Of a DNA stretch of 53,498 nucleotides, positions 15,846-24,424 are shown piece by piece. The stretch comes from Bacillota bacterium (GTDB lineage Bacteria; Bacillota; Clostridia; Oscillospirales; Ruminococcaceae). The notes below the pieces were generated by a model. The model was not told the origin of the DNA. It worked only from the letters and a program-made list of their open reading frames with translations, and did not search any database. A program made the translations under genes and the position numbers. Location: positions 1 to 53,498 of the forward strand of contig JAEZCT010000075.1 of the NCBI GenBank assembly GCA_023433405.1, given 5' to 3'. Each line of letters opens with the position of its first letter. The stretch's first letter is position 1.

Positions 15846-16166
15846 TTAAAAAGTCTCGCCGCAGCCTTTATTTTTGCACACGCGGGACTTGGAACCATCC
15901 GCCAGTATCTTATGCGCAAGTCTTGTCGGCTTGCCGCACTTGGGGCATACGAGCATGACCTTGCTCGCATACATCGGGGCTTCCACCTTTACGATGCCGC
16001 CCGCCTGGCCCATCTTGCGGGGCTTTAGGTGCTTGGTCGCAATATTGCGGCCTTCTACAATCACCTTGCCCTCTTTGGGGCTTGTTTCAAGCACTTTACC
16101 CTTTTGGCCGCGGTCCTTGCCCGATATAACCATAACGGTATCGCCTGTTTTGACGTGTAAACTCAT
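15846..16166 (-). CDS. rplX: 50S ribosomal protein L24 with zinc-ribbon tail
   Basis: The product is 106 residues from the ATG at 16166, with GGGAGGTG about 8 nt upstream; a frame start at 16184 would include the binding site. The KOW motif is visible in VMVISGKDRGQKGKVLET. The C-terminus carries two cysteine pairs (CPKC and CKNKGC), indicating the zinc-ribbon version common in Clostridia. L24 starts 50S assembly and lies near the tunnel exit. Confidence 0.96.
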   Translation of the reverse strand: MSLHVKTGDTVMVISGKDRGQKGKVLETSPKEGKVIVEGRNIATKHLKPRKMGQAGGIVKVEAPMYASKVMLVCPKCGKPTRLAHKILADGSKSRVCKNKGCGETF

Positions 16167-16183
16167 GCTTCGAGCACCTCCCA

Positions 16184-16552
16184 TTACAGCACTTCGGGGG
16201 CAAGGCTCAGAATCTTCAGGTACTCGCGCTCGCGAAGCTCGCGTGCTACCGGCCCAAAGATACGGGTGCCCCTCGGGGTTTTATCTTCTCTAATAATAAC
16301 AGCGGCGTTTTCATCAAAGCGGATGTAGCTGCCGTCATTGCGTCTTACGCCTTTTGCGGAACGGACAATTACCGCTTTTACAACATCGCCCTTTTTCACA
16401 ACGCCTCCGGGTGCTGCCTTCTTAACTGAAGCCACCACCACGTCGCCGATGTTGGCGTATCTCCTGCGGGAGCCGCCCAACACACGAATGCACATAAGCT
16501 CCTTGGCACCGGTGTTGTCGGCCACCTTGAGATAGGTCTGCATCTGTATCAC
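16184..16552 (-). CDS. rplN: 50S ribosomal protein L14
   Basis: The product is 122 residues, beginning MIQMQTYLKVADNTGAKELM and ending REYLKILSLAPEVL. This is the most conserved type of r-protein, and the block GDVVKAVIVRSAKGVRR is diagnostic. L14 forms an intersubunit bridge and is a docking site for silencing factor RsfS. It follows rpsQ by 51 nt. AGGAGG lies 6 to 12 nt before the ATG. Confidence 0.97.
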   Translation of the reverse strand: MIQMQTYLKVADNTGAKELMCIRVLGGSRRRYANIGDVVVASVKKAAPGGVVKKGDVVKAVIVRSAKGVRRNDGSYIRFDENAAVIIREDKTPRGTRIFGPVARELREREYLKILSLAPEVL

Positions 16553-16603
16553 AGTGCGTTCCTCCTTCCGGTTACAAAACCCAACCAGACAATGCTGGCC
16601 GTT

Positions 16604-16861
16604 TTATTTGGCCTTCTCGATAATCTCGACAAGCCTCCATCTTTTATCCTTCGATAAGGGGCGGGTCTCCATTATCTCAACCCTGTCGCCGATGCCGCAA
16701 GTATTGTTCTCATCATGGGCCTTCAGCTTGACAGTGCGTTTAATAATTTTTTTGTAAAGAGGGTGCCTTACGCTATCCTCGATGGCGACGACGATGGTTT
16801 TATCCATCTTATCGCTTACCACCTTGCCCACCCTCGTTTTTCTGAGGTTTCTTTCGCTCAC
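16604..16861 (-). CDS. rpsQ: 30S ribosomal protein S17
   Basis: The product is 85 residues, an OB-fold protein starting MSERNLRKTRVGKVVSDKMD, with the conserved IVVAIEDSVRHPLYKK and METRPLSKDKRWRLVEII blocks. S17 is a primary 16S rRNA binder at the lower body of the 30S. It is 22 nt after rpmC and uses GGAGG before the ATG. Confidence 0.97.
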   Translation of the reverse strand: MSERNLRKTRVGKVVSDKMDKTIVVAIEDSVRHPLYKKIIKRTVKLKAHDENNTCGIGDRVEIMETRPLSKDKRWRLVEIIEKAK

Positions 16862-16883
16862 CGCTTAATTTCCTCCCTTCATG

Positions 16884-17084
16884 CTATTGCACACCTTTAT
16901 TTTCGTTCTGCTTAATAATGGTCTTAATGCGGGCAATATCACGTTTTACCGCTTTGATGCGCTGGGGATTATCAAGCTGGTTGATGGCATGCTGAAAGCG
17001 GAGGTTAAACAGCTCTGCCTTGAGATCGATGAGCTTTGAGCCAAGCTCGTTCCCGGACAGCTTGCGAATCTCTACTGTTTTCAT
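16884..17084 (-). CDS. rpmC: 50S ribosomal protein L29
   Basis: The product is 66 residues folding as a helical hairpin: EIRKLSGNELGSKLIDLKAE, then FNLRFQHAINQLDNPQRIKA. L29 sits beside L23 at the nascent chain exit. Its ATG overlaps the rplP stop in an ATGA, so the two are translationally coupled. Confidence 0.96.
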   Translation of the reverse strand: MKTVEIRKLSGNELGSKLIDLKAELFNLRFQHAINQLDNPQRIKAVKRDIARIKTIIKQNENKGVQ

Positions 17085-17506
17085 GACTGCTCACCACCCA
17101 CTTCCTTCTTAACAAACTTGCACTTAACCGGCAGCTTGTGTGCGGCAAGACGCATGGCCTCGCGCGCGGTCTCCTCGGGCACGCCGCCAATCTCGAACAT
17201 CACGCGGCCAGGCTTAACCACAGCCACCCAGTACTCGGGGCTGCCCTTACCGGAGCCCATTCGGGTCTCGGCGGGCTTCTGAGTCACGGGCTTGTGCGGG
17301 AATATCTTGATCCAAACCTGTCCGCCACGCTTGATGTAACGGGTCATGGCAATACGAGCGGCCTCTATCTGGTTCGAGGTGATCCAGGCGGGCTCGAGCG
17401 TCTGCAGGCCGAAATCTCCGTGAGATACCGTGTTGCCGCGAAGAGCCTTGCCCTTCATACGGCCTCTTTGCACACGGCGGTATTTTACGCGTTTTGGCAG
17501 CAGCAT
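17081..17506 (-). CDS. rplP: 50S ribosomal protein L16
   Basis: The product is 141 residues, starting MLLPKRVKYRRVQRGRMKGK, with the family blocks EAARIAMTRYIKRGGQVWIK and KPAETRMGSGKGSPEYWVAV. The Arg/Gly pair targeted by hydroxylases in proteobacteria lies in the latter. L16 organises the A-site tRNA region of the 50S. Its start overlaps the rpsC stop by one base (TAATG) and its stop overlaps rpmC. Confidence 0.97.
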   Translation of the reverse strand: MLLPKRVKYRRVQRGRMKGKALRGNTVSHGDFGLQTLEPAWITSNQIEAARIAMTRYIKRGGQVWIKIFPHKPVTQKPAETRMGSGKGSPEYWVAVVKPGRVMFEIGGVPEETAREAMRLAAHKLPVKCKFVKKEVGGEQS

Positions 17507-18189
17507 TACCTAGCGCCTCCTTCCCTCCGGGGCCTCTTTACTTCGTTAAGAACCTCGCCCCTGTAAATCCAAATCTTAACACCGATGCGGCCGTAGGTGG
17601 TGTGCGCCTCGGCAAAGCCGTAGTCAATATCCGCGCGAATGGTCTGCAGCGGAATGGTTCCCTCGTGATAATGCTCGGTGCGCGCGATTTCCGCGCCGCC
17701 CAAACGGCCGGAAACACCGGTTTTAATACCCTTTGCGCCACGCTTCATCGCGTTGCCGATGGCCTGCTTGAGCGCGCGGCGAAAGGATACGCGGCGCTCG
17801 AGCTGAGACGCTACGTTTTCCGCGACAAGCTGCGCGTTTAAATCAGGCTGACGAACCTCTACGATGTTGATGGAAACCGTGCTCTTCTCGGTCTTGCCCT
17901 TGTTAATGAGGGCTTCGCAGTCGGCCTTGATCTTATCAATGCCAGCGCCCGCCTTGCCGATAACCATGCCCGGCTTTGCGCAGTGAATGTTAATCTTTAC
18001 CTTGCCCGCGTTACGCTCGATCTCGATGCGCGGTACACCCGCCAGGTACAAACTCTTTTTAAGGAACTTGCGCAGCTTGTAATCCTCTACGAGGATATCG
18101 CCGAAAGCGTTGTCCTTAGCAAACCAGCGGGAATCCCAATCCTTAATTACACCGACTCTAAGTCCGTGTGGATGAACCTTCTGGCCCAT
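17506..18189 (-). CDS. rpsC: 30S ribosomal protein S3
   Basis: The product is 227 residues. It begins MGQKVHPHGLRVGVIKDWDS. A type II KH domain (about 40-105) contains the GxxG loop VIGKAGAGIDKIK, and the C-terminal domain includes MKRGAKGIKTGVSGRLGGAE. S3 guards the mRNA entry channel and has helicase-associated residues. It lies 20 nt after rplV. Confidence 0.97.
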   Translation of the reverse strand: MGQKVHPHGLRVGVIKDWDSRWFAKDNAFGDILVEDYKLRKFLKKSLYLAGVPRIEIERNAGKVKINIHCAKPGMVIGKAGAGIDKIKADCEALINKGKTEKSTVSINIVEVRQPDLNAQLVAENVASQLERRVSFRRALKQAIGNAMKRGAKGIKTGVSGRLGGAEIARTEHYHEGTIPLQTIRADIDYGFAEAHTTYGRIGVKIWIYRGEVLNEVKRPRREGGAR

Positions 18190-18209
18190 AGTTTACCTCC
18201 TCTTTCAGC

Positions 18210-18545
18210 TTATTCCTTCTCTTTGACAGCGAGTGTCACATGGCTCGATCTCTTGAGTATGCGAAACGCTCTGCCTTGTGCACGGGGGCTGATTCTTTTC
18301 ATCGTCGGTCCCGGGCAAACGAAGCATTCCGATACATAAAGGTTGTTCTTATCCATGCCGAAGTTGTTCTCCGCATTTGCTACCGCCGACTTTAAGAGCT
18401 TTGCCAGAGGCTCGCTCGCGGCCTTGGGGGTGTTTTTAAGCACCGCCATGGCAATGTCGGCCGGCTGGTTCCTTATCAGGTCAAGCACAGGCACAAACTT
18501 GCGGGGAGAAATTCGCACATGCTTCAAATAAGCTTTTGCTTCCAT
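18210..18545 (-). CDS. rplV: 50S ribosomal protein L22
   Basis: The product is 111 residues. The blocks AYLKHVRISPRKFVPVLDLI and the hairpin CFVCPGPTMKRISPRAQGRA, which reaches into the exit tunnel, are both present. Changes in that hairpin cause macrolide resistance in other bacteria; nothing unusual is evident here. GGAGG precedes the ATG, 24 nt after rpsS. Confidence 0.97.
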   Translation of the reverse strand: MEAKAYLKHVRISPRKFVPVLDLIRNQPADIAMAVLKNTPKAASEPLAKLLKSAVANAENNFGMDKNNLYVSECFVCPGPTMKRISPRAQGRAFRILKRSSHVTLAVKEKE

Positions 18546-18569
18546 TTGTAATCCTCCTTCCGGCCTCCG

Positions 18570-18845
18570 TTATCTCTTGGTTGTTTTGGAGCCGGCATGA
18601 CCCCGATACGTTCTGGTGGGGGCGAACTCACCCAGCTTATGGCCCACCATATCCTCGGTAACATATACAGGCACATGCTTTCTGCCGTCATGCACCGCGA
18701 TAGTATGCCCAACGAATTCCGGGAAGATGGTGGAGGCGCGGCTCCAGGATTTAAGAACCTTCTTCTCTCCGGCTTCGTTCATGGCTATAATGCGCTTTAA
18801 AAGCACCGGTTGAATGTATGGTCCCTTTTTTACGCTTCTGCCCAT
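18570..18845 (-). CDS. rpsS: 30S ribosomal protein S19
   Basis: The product is 91 residues, with MGRSVKKGPYIQPVLLKRI at the N-terminus and the diagnostic block GHTIAVHDGRKHVPVYVTED. S19 forms a complex with S13 in the 30S head. It is 27 nt after rplB and has AGGAGG before the ATG. Confidence 0.97.
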   Translation of the reverse strand: MGRSVKKGPYIQPVLLKRIIAMNEAGEKKVLKSWSRASTIFPEFVGHTIAVHDGRKHVPVYVTEDMVGHKLGEFAPTRTYRGHAGSKTTKR

Positions 18846-18872
18846 AGTTCTTCTGCCTCCTTTCGCAGCACC

Positions 18873-19706
18873 TTATTTCGCATTTCTGCGCTTTACAATA
18901 TATTTGTCGGTTCTGCTGTGCTTCGCTCTGGTCTTGTAACCCAGCGCGGGCTTGCCCCACGGGGTAACAGGCCCGGAACGACCGATGGGGGAACGTCCCT
19001 CACCACCGCCGTGCGGATGGTCGTTCGGGTTCATAACAGAGCCGCGGACGGTGGGACGCCAGCCCATGTGGCGCTTGCGTCCGGCCTTGCCGATGTTGAC
19101 GTTTTCATGGTCAACGTTGCCTACCTGACCAATGCTGGCCATGCAGTTCGGCGCCACCTTGCGAAGCTCGCCGGAGGGCAGACGGACGAGAACATAGCTC
19201 TCTTCCTTCGCCATCAGCTGTGCCATGTTGCCGGCAGCTCTCGCGAGCTGACCACCTCTGCCTGCGTACAGCTCCACATTGTGGATGAAGGTACCGACAG
19301 GGATGTTAACCAGCGGCAGGGCATTGCCCGGAATAATGTCCGCCCCGGGGCCGCTCATAACCGAGTCGCCGACCTTTAAGCCGTTGGGAGCGAGGATATA
19401 GCGCTTTTCGCCATCCGTATACTCCACCAGCGCGATGTGCGCCGAACGGTTGGGGTCGTACTCCAGGGTAAGCACCTTGCCGGGGATATCGAACTTATCT
19501 CTCTTAAAATCGATAATGCGGTATTTTCTGCGCGCACCGCCGCCGCGATGGCGAACCGTGATGCGGCCGTAGCTGTTTCTGCCGGAATTTTTCTTGAGCG
19601 TCACAACGAGGCTCTTCTCCGGCTCCACCTTCGAGAGGCCGGAATAATCAGTCACCGTCATCTTGCGGCGTCCGGCGGTCGTAGGCTTATAATACTTTAT
19701 AGCCAT
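18873..19706 (-). CDS. rplB: 50S ribosomal protein L2
   Basis: The product is 277 residues with MAIKYYKPTTAGRRKMTVTD at the start and the peptidyl-transferase-proximal block GSVMNPNDHPHGGGEGRSPI, containing the conserved His. L2 is required for peptidyl transferase assembly and subunit joining. It is separated from rplW by about 200 nt, much longer than other gaps in this operon (see findings). Confidence 0.98.
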   Translation of the reverse strand: MAIKYYKPTTAGRRKMTVTDYSGLSKVEPEKSLVVTLKKNSGRNSYGRITVRHRGGGARRKYRIIDFKRDKFDIPGKVLTLEYDPNRSAHIALVEYTDGEKRYILAPNGLKVGDSVMSGPGADIIPGNALPLVNIPVGTFIHNVELYAGRGGQLARAAGNMAQLMAKEESYVLVRLPSGELRKVAPNCMASIGQVGNVDHENVNIGKAGRKRHMGWRPTVRGSVMNPNDHPHGGGEGRSPIGRSGPVTPWGKPALGYKTRAKHSRTDKYIVKRRNAK

Positions 19707-19905
19707 TTCGGTTTCACTCTCCTTGTGTTTGGCTTTGCGAAACGTCCGCGATGGTTTTTACAAAAACACATCGGCGTTCCATACGTTGCCGGCATTCCCA
19801 TTAACCGAATGCGCGCCCACTATTCAGGCGCAGGCGAGATTACAATAAATGCTTGCTTTACTGTAAAAACGTTAAGGAAAGCGGCTCTAAAAAGGTTCAC
19901 AACGG

Positions 19906-20202
19906 TTAGGTCATGCTCTCAAAGAACTCGATGCCCTTGGACTTTTCGGTCAGGGTAACGATGGCCTTTTTCCACTTGGGGGTATAGCCCGAGTGCAGAC
20001 CCTGTCTCTTGAGGCGGCCTCTCACGTTCATCGTGTTGACCTTGGCGACCTTTACGCCAAACAGCTCCTCGACCGCGCGCGCGATCTCCAGCTTATTTGC
20101 GGCCCGTAAAACCTCAAAGGTGTATTTTCTTTCCGCAACGCCCGCCATGCTCGCCTCTGTAACGACGGGGCGGACGACAATATCATGCACGGTTTTTTCC
20201 AT
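19906..20202 (-). CDS. rplW: 50S ribosomal protein L23
   Basis: The product is 98 residues. The blocks DIVVRPVVTEASMAGVAERK and ARAVEELFGVKVAKVNTMNV identify it. L23 is the docking site of trigger factor and SRP at the tunnel exit. The ATG overlaps the rplD stop by one base (TAATG). The extension before ESMT at the C-terminus is slightly longer than in Bacillus. Confidence 0.97.
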   Translation of the reverse strand: MEKTVHDIVVRPVVTEASMAGVAERKYTFEVLRAANKLEIARAVEELFGVKVAKVNTMNVRGRLKRQGLHSGYTPKWKKAIVTLTEKSKGIEFFESMT

Positions 20203-20825
20203 TATGCGTACACCTCCTCGATTTTTGCGACGGCATCCTTTACAACAATAAACTTGTCGTAGTTTAGAATGTCGTAAACGTTCAGGGTGTTCACGAGCGT
20301 GGTTTTTACGCCCGGAATGTTGCGAGCGCTCTTAACCACCGTCATGTCGGTGCTCGGCATAACAATAAGCGCCTTTTTGCCTACTCCCAGTGCGCCCAGC
20401 ATACCCACAACGCTCTTGGTCTTAATCTCGGCAAGGCTAATGCTATCCACCACGATCATGTTTGCTTCCAGCACCTTGCTGGAGAATGCCGACTTCATCG
20501 CGAGACGCTTTACCTTTTTATTAAGCGAGAAGCTGTAGTCGCGGGGCTTGGGACCCAGTGCGATACCGCCGTGACGCCATTGGGGAGCGCGGATGGAGCC
20601 CTGTCTTGCATGACCGGTGCCCTTCTGTTTCCATGGCTTGCGTCCGCCGCCGCGCACCTCGGTGCGGGTAAGGGTGGACTGTGTGCCCTGGCGCTGGTTG
20701 GCAAGATAGTTTACAACCGCCGCGTGCATCACGCTTTTGTTCGGCTTTATTCCAAAAATGGCGTCGGAAAGCTCGATCTCGCCCTTTTGTTTGCCGGCCA
20801 TATCATATACTGCAACCTTTGGCAT
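20202..20825 (-). CDS. rplD: 50S ribosomal protein L4
   Basis: The product is 207 residues. The long internal loop that lines the exit tunnel appears as GGGRKPWKQKGTGHARQGS, and the globular domain includes KRLAMKSAFSSKVLEANMIV. In gamma-proteobacteria L4 also regulates the S10 operon. Whether that applies here is not known, although the operon has a long leader. It follows rplC by 17 nt. Confidence 0.97.
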   Translation of the reverse strand: MPKVAVYDMAGKQKGEIELSDAIFGIKPNKSVMHAAVVNYLANQRQGTQSTLTRTEVRGGGRKPWKQKGTGHARQGSIRAPQWRHGGIALGPKPRDYSFSLNKKVKRLAMKSAFSSKVLEANMIVVDSISLAEIKTKSVVGMLGALGVGKKALIVMPSTDMTVVKSARNIPGVKTTLVNTLNVYDILNYDKFIVVKDAVAKIEEVYA

Positions 20826-20842
20826 TGTACTTCCTCCTTCCG

Positions 20843-21478
20843 TTACGCCTTTTTCACGCTGTTGGTGATGTACACGATGCCGTTTTTCGGTCCCGGTACC
20901 GCACCTTTAAGCGCAATGAGGTTATTTTCTGCGTCTATTTTTGCCACAACGAGGTTTTGAACCGTTACGGTCTCATGGCCCATGTGACCGGGGAGCTTCT
21001 TGCCCTTCATGACGCGGGAAGGGTCACTGTTCGCGCCCATGGATCCGGCGTGACGATGCACGGGGCCGGTACCGTGGGTTTCCTTCAGGCGGGAGTTGCC
21101 GTGACGCTTAATCGAACCGGCGTAGCCCTTACCTTTGCTCGTTCCCTGTACGTCCACATGCTCGCCGGCCTCAAAGGTGTCAGCCTTAATAAGGTCGCCT
21201 ACGCTCAGCGCATCGGGGTCGTCAAAGCGAAATTCCTTCAGGTGCTTCTTGGGTGCCACATCCGCTTTGTCGAAATGACCCTTCAGGGGCTTGTTTACCC
21301 TGGTTGCCTTCTGGTCGCCAAAGCCGATTTGAACGGACGAATAGCCGTCGTTCTGCTCGGTTTTCTTCTGCACCACAATGCAAGGTCCGGCCGCTACGAC
21401 GGTTACGGGGATGACGTTGCCGTTTTCATCAAAGATCTGGGTCATGCCCAGCTTCATGCCGATGATAGCCTTTACCAT
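20843..21478 (-). CDS. rplC: 50S ribosomal protein L3
   Basis: The product is 211 residues, starting MVKAIIGMKLGMTQIFDENG, with the peptidyl-transferase-proximal loop in the block GPVHRHAGSMGANSDPSRVM. L3 starts 50S assembly. AGGAGGTAGG precedes the ATG. About 116 nt separate it from rpsJ, with no evident terminator. Confidence 0.97.
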   Translation of the reverse strand: MVKAIIGMKLGMTQIFDENGNVIPVTVVAAGPCIVVQKKTEQNDGYSSVQIGFGDQKATRVNKPLKGHFDKADVAPKKHLKEFRFDDPDALSVGDLIKADTFEAGEHVDVQGTSKGKGYAGSIKRHGNSRLKETHGTGPVHRHAGSMGANSDPSRVMKGKKLPGHMGHETVTVQNLVVAKIDAENNLIALKGAVPGPKNGIVYITNSVKKA

Positions 21479-21594
21479 TTTTCCTACCTCCTACGGTTAT
21501 TGGTTGAAGGCCTAGCCTCCAACATGACCTGCAACGAGACAACGCGCCTTTTCGGCACCTTTGTTCGTCTTAACGCTAATTACGGTTAAAACCG

Positions 21595-21906
21595 TTACAG
21601 CTTAAGCTCGATGTCTACGCCGGCAGGCAGTTCAAGATCCATTAACACCTTCACCGTCTGGTTGGACGGGCGCAGGATGTCGATGAGTCTTTTGTGGGTT
21701 CTCTGCTCAAACTGCTCGCGGCTGTCCTTGTACTTGTGTACTGCGCGCAGTATGGTAATGATCTCGCGCTCGGTGGGCAGCGGGATAGGACCCGAAACCT
21801 GTGCGCCTGTGCGCTTGGCGGTCTCCACAATCTTCTCCGCGGCCTGGTCTACGAGCTGATGCTCATACCCCTTGATTCTAACCCTGATTTTCTCCTTGAC
21901 TGCCAC
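21595..21906 (-). CDS. rpsJ: 30S ribosomal protein S10 (NusE)
   Basis: The product is 103 residues from a GTG at 21906, giving MAVKEKIRVRIKGYEHQLVD. AGAGGAGG lies 9 nt upstream. A longer open frame to 22002 would add about 32 atypical residues and has no ribosome binding site. The blocks VSGPIPLPTEREIITILRAV and LDLELPAGVDIELK-type C-terminus (DLELPAGVDIELKL) are diagnostic. S10 also acts as NusE in antitermination. It is the first gene of the supercluster. Confidence 0.97.
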   Translation of the reverse strand: MAVKEKIRVRIKGYEHQLVDQAAEKIVETAKRTGAQVSGPIPLPTEREIITILRAVHKYKDSREQFEQRTHKRLIDILRPSNQTVKVLMDLELPAGVDIELKL

Positions 21907-22295
21907 TAACCATCGCCTCCTCTGAGTTTGTTTGTACTTTTTGCCGTGGGAGCGACGCTGTAAAAAACGGAACACCCAGCCGTGTGTATCGCGATAGGGC
22001 ATTTAAAAATCCGGAAACTCGACTTGCAAGTTGTCCGGACAGGGCCCCCAAAGGGGCGCAAAACACCCATAACCGCGCTTGCCTTAAAAAGGCGGTCTGA
22101 TTGAGTAAAAACCAGACCCAAGGGCGAAGCCGCGTCGTCAGACGCCGTTTTTCACCGCTTGCGCAGCCTACCCCGCTAAGTTCGGGGCGGAGTTCCGTAT
22201 TCATGTCGCCCGGTTTAAAATCGGACATACTCGGCGAAAATTACCCGCCAAACGGCGGCAACCTCTCGCTTCATCGCATATCTGTGCAGTCACGC
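21907..22295 (-). promoter_or_regulatory. Structured 5' leader of the S10 operon
   Basis: The transcript from the promoter at 22302-22330 would carry about 390 nt before rpsJ, with no convincing gene. Hairpins are visible: GGCG/CGCC followed by ATGTC/GACAT near 22200-22250; GGTCTG/CAGACC followed by GCCTTTTT near 22083-22115, which looks like an attenuator; and GCCCC/GGGGC and TCCGGA/TCCGGA elements near 22010-22065. Autoregulatory leaders of S10 operons are known, including clostridial classes. I infer ribosomal-protein feedback by attenuation but cannot assign the ligand. Confidence 0.55.
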
Positions 22296-22301
22296 TTAAT
22301 C

Positions 22302-22330
22302 ATAATACTATACGGTGGCAGCGATTGCAA
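22302..22330 (-). promoter_or_regulatory. Promoter of the ribosomal supercluster
   Basis: On the minus strand TTGCAA (22325-22330) and TATTAT (22302-22307) are spaced by exactly 17 nt, a good vegetative sigma factor match. It is the only strong promoter found between the rlmA-like gene and rpsJ and would start transcription near 22295. Confidence 0.7.
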
Positions 22331-22481
22331 GTGTTTTTTCGGTAAAATACCCGCGAATCGCCCTTGTATAGTAATTTCTGCATTTTGTATATATTCCAAA
22401 AAAATTTCCGCATATAAATTGTGCATTTCTTATAGCGTCCCGTTCTTAGCAGCAGGCCTAAACGACAAAAACCGAGCAAAC

Positions 22482-23321
22482 CTACAGGGCAGGGGAGTGC
22501 TTCTCCTTTTGATAAACCAAAATCGCGAACTCAATCTCGGTCTCCAGCCGCGCAAGTCCCTCCACCTTATTTTGGTCCTCTCTGCTGGTTTTATAATAGT
22601 ATGGCGTCATCAAAAACAGGTTTTGAATATCCTCATTTCGCGCAAGCTCCAGAACCCCCCTGAGCTCCTGGCGTTCCAAAAGCCGAAAGCCCCCAAGCTC
22701 GCAACCCTCCACCACGTTCTCATAGGGTTTCTCATAGATTTTTTCCTTAAGCGACCACAAATGCCGCTCCAGCGGAATCACCCTGATTAAAAATCCCGAC
22801 TCCTTAAGCACCCGCGTGCATTCGCTGACGCCGCAGGGGGCAAAAACTGACAATACCATATTGCACGAATGGTCTGCTACCGGCATTTCATAGACGCTTG
22901 CAACCGCCAGCCCGATTTCGGAGCTACGCTTTGCCGCAAAGTCGATTGCTGTTTTTGATATATCAATTCCAAGGGCGGTAATTTGCAGCGAGCGGCCGGT
23001 CAAATGCCGGTACACCCGGTGGGTATACCAGCATTCGCCGCAGCCCGCATCCAATATGACATCATGATTCTTCGTGTATTTTTCAATCAGCTCAAGCATC
23101 TTCTCCAAGAGGGGGGTATAAAAGCCACCCTCTAAAAAGGACCTTCTGGCGCGCACCATCCGCTTGTCGTCGCCGTGGCGCTTCTCCTTGGGCTGCTGGG
23201 ACATCAGCAGGTTAACATACCCGCTTTTTGCCCGGTCGTAGCTGTGGCCGTTTTTACACAGCAGGCGGCTATCCTGCTCCTCTAATCTCATTCCACAGCT
23301 CGGACAAGTAAAATAACCCAT
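22482..23321 (-). CDS. rlmA: 23S rRNA (guanine-N1)-methyltransferase, RlmA family
   Basis: The product is about 279 residues from the Met in MGYFTCPSCGMRLEEQ; the open frame starts earlier, from a TTG, but that part is not conserved in style. The N-terminal zinc finger (CPSC with CKNGH) is followed by the linker MLMSQQ-like block and a Rossmann methyltransferase domain with SAM motif ILDAGCGECWYT. This matches RlmA/TlrB enzymes that methylate G745 or G748 of 23S rRNA in the exit-tunnel region, which can lower susceptibility to some macrolides. It lies just upstream of the S10 promoter on the same strand. The choice between G745 and G748 cannot be made by eye. Confidence 0.85.
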   Translation of the reverse strand: MGYFTCPSCGMRLEEQDSRLLCKNGHSYDRAKSGYVNLLMSQQPKEKRHGDDKRMVRARRSFLEGGFYTPLLEKMLELIEKYTKNHDVILDAGCGECWYTHRVYRHLTGRSLQITALGIDISKTAIDFAAKRSSEIGLAVASVYEMPVADHSCNMVLSVFAPCGVSECTRVLKESGFLIRVIPLERHLWSLKEKIYEKPYENVVEGCELGGFRLLERQELRGVLELARNEDIQNLFLMTPYYYKTSREDQNKVEGLARLETEIEFAILVYQKEKHSPAL

Positions 23322-23378
23322 AGAGAGTACCGTTAATCCCTTTCTTTTGCGCAAGCCCGCAGGCGGGACAATTATGCG

Positions 23379-24302
23379 CTATTTTTTAACCTGCTCCCAC
23401 CAGGTGGAGGTGGCATAGGGCCGAAACCCGATGCTGTAATAAAACTGCTGGGAGGAGCCTACAAACGCCCGCTTTGCACCCAATAGTCCGCACCGCCGGA
23501 TGCCCTCCAGCACCGCCGCCCGTCCCAGACCCATGCGCCGGTATTCGGGGATAGTTGCCACCGGCTCCACCAGGGCATTCTGGGTGGCGGGGTCGTGCCA
23601 CATGCCGCAATAAGCGGCAAACTCGCCGGCCGGTGACACCACCGCAATCTTAATATCCAGGTTCACATTGGGGCGGCGAAAGCTGCGGTCTATGAGGGGT
23701 AAATCCCGCTTATCCGGGTCGTACGCACCCTCGCCGTTCAGCTCATGGTTAAAGCCCTTCCACAATCCTTCATCATAACGGCATGGGTCATAGGTCTCGG
23801 CCATACTGGTTATGTGAAAGCCTTGGGGCAGGGTGTAGTGCAGGCTGGTTTGGTCAATGGAGAAAACCGAGTCATGCTCCTTCTCCTGCGTGGCAAAAAA
23901 GCCGTGCTTTGCGGCAATATCCTGCATTTGGGTGTCTCCGTCAAGAATCAGCACCGCTACGCGGTCATCCCGGGATAGCGCCCTGCGCGCATGGGCAAGC
24001 AGCTCCTCCCCAAGATGCCGGTACGCCGCGTCCATCAGCAAATACGCACGCCCCAGCTCACTTTCGTAGGTAGCGACCGCCACCACCCTGCCGTCCTCCT
24101 CCCACAGCCCAATCCGGTCCAGCACCGTGTCATCCAAGCAAGGATGGGTCACCATCCAGTCCCAGCGTCCAAAGGGGAAGTTGTGGTTATCCAGCCGCAA
24201 AAAGAACTCTCTTACCTTTACATAATCCTCGCCAAACAACGGCTCGGGTCGATATTGGTGAAAAGTAATTGCCATGTTATCACTCTCATTTCTGTTTTCC
24301 AT
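23379..24302 (-). CDS. GNAT-family N-acetyltransferase, two-domain
   Basis: The product is 307 residues. The C-terminal GNAT domain has the acetyl-CoA loop RRMGLGRAAVLEGIRR preceded by the strand ALVEPVATIPEY. The N-terminal half also looks GNAT-like (VVAVATYESELGRAYLLMD, then HARRALSRDD) but its loop is not canonical, suggesting a tandem arrangement with one active site. The substrate is unknown. It is encoded 57 nt upstream of the rlmA-like gene on the same strand, so the two may be co-transcribed. Confidence 0.85.
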   Translation of the reverse strand: MENRNESDNMAITFHQYRPEPLFGEDYVKVREFFLRLDNHNFPFGRWDWMVTHPCLDDTVLDRIGLWEEDGRVVAVATYESELGRAYLLMDAAYRHLGEELLAHARRALSRDDRVAVLILDGDTQMQDIAAKHGFFATQEKEHDSVFSIDQTSLHYTLPQGFHITSMAETYDPCRYDEGLWKGFNHELNGEGAYDPDKRDLPLIDRSFRRPNVNLDIKIAVVSPAGEFAAYCGMWHDPATQNALVEPVATIPEYRRMGLGRAAVLEGIRRCGLLGAKRAFVGSSQQFYYSIGFRPYATSTWWEQVKK

Positions 24303-24424
24303 GACGTCATACGCTATAAGCTAACGGATTAGATTATAAAAGTCAATATATAATTACAGAAATGATAAATTATGTCTAAGCGTGGCTGCGATTTTTGCTC
24401 GTCTTCCTGTTTAATACCCAACAA

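Noticed and set aside
20681..21589. 302-codon plus-strand frame
   Set aside because: It is a shadow of rplD and rplC on the opposite strand.
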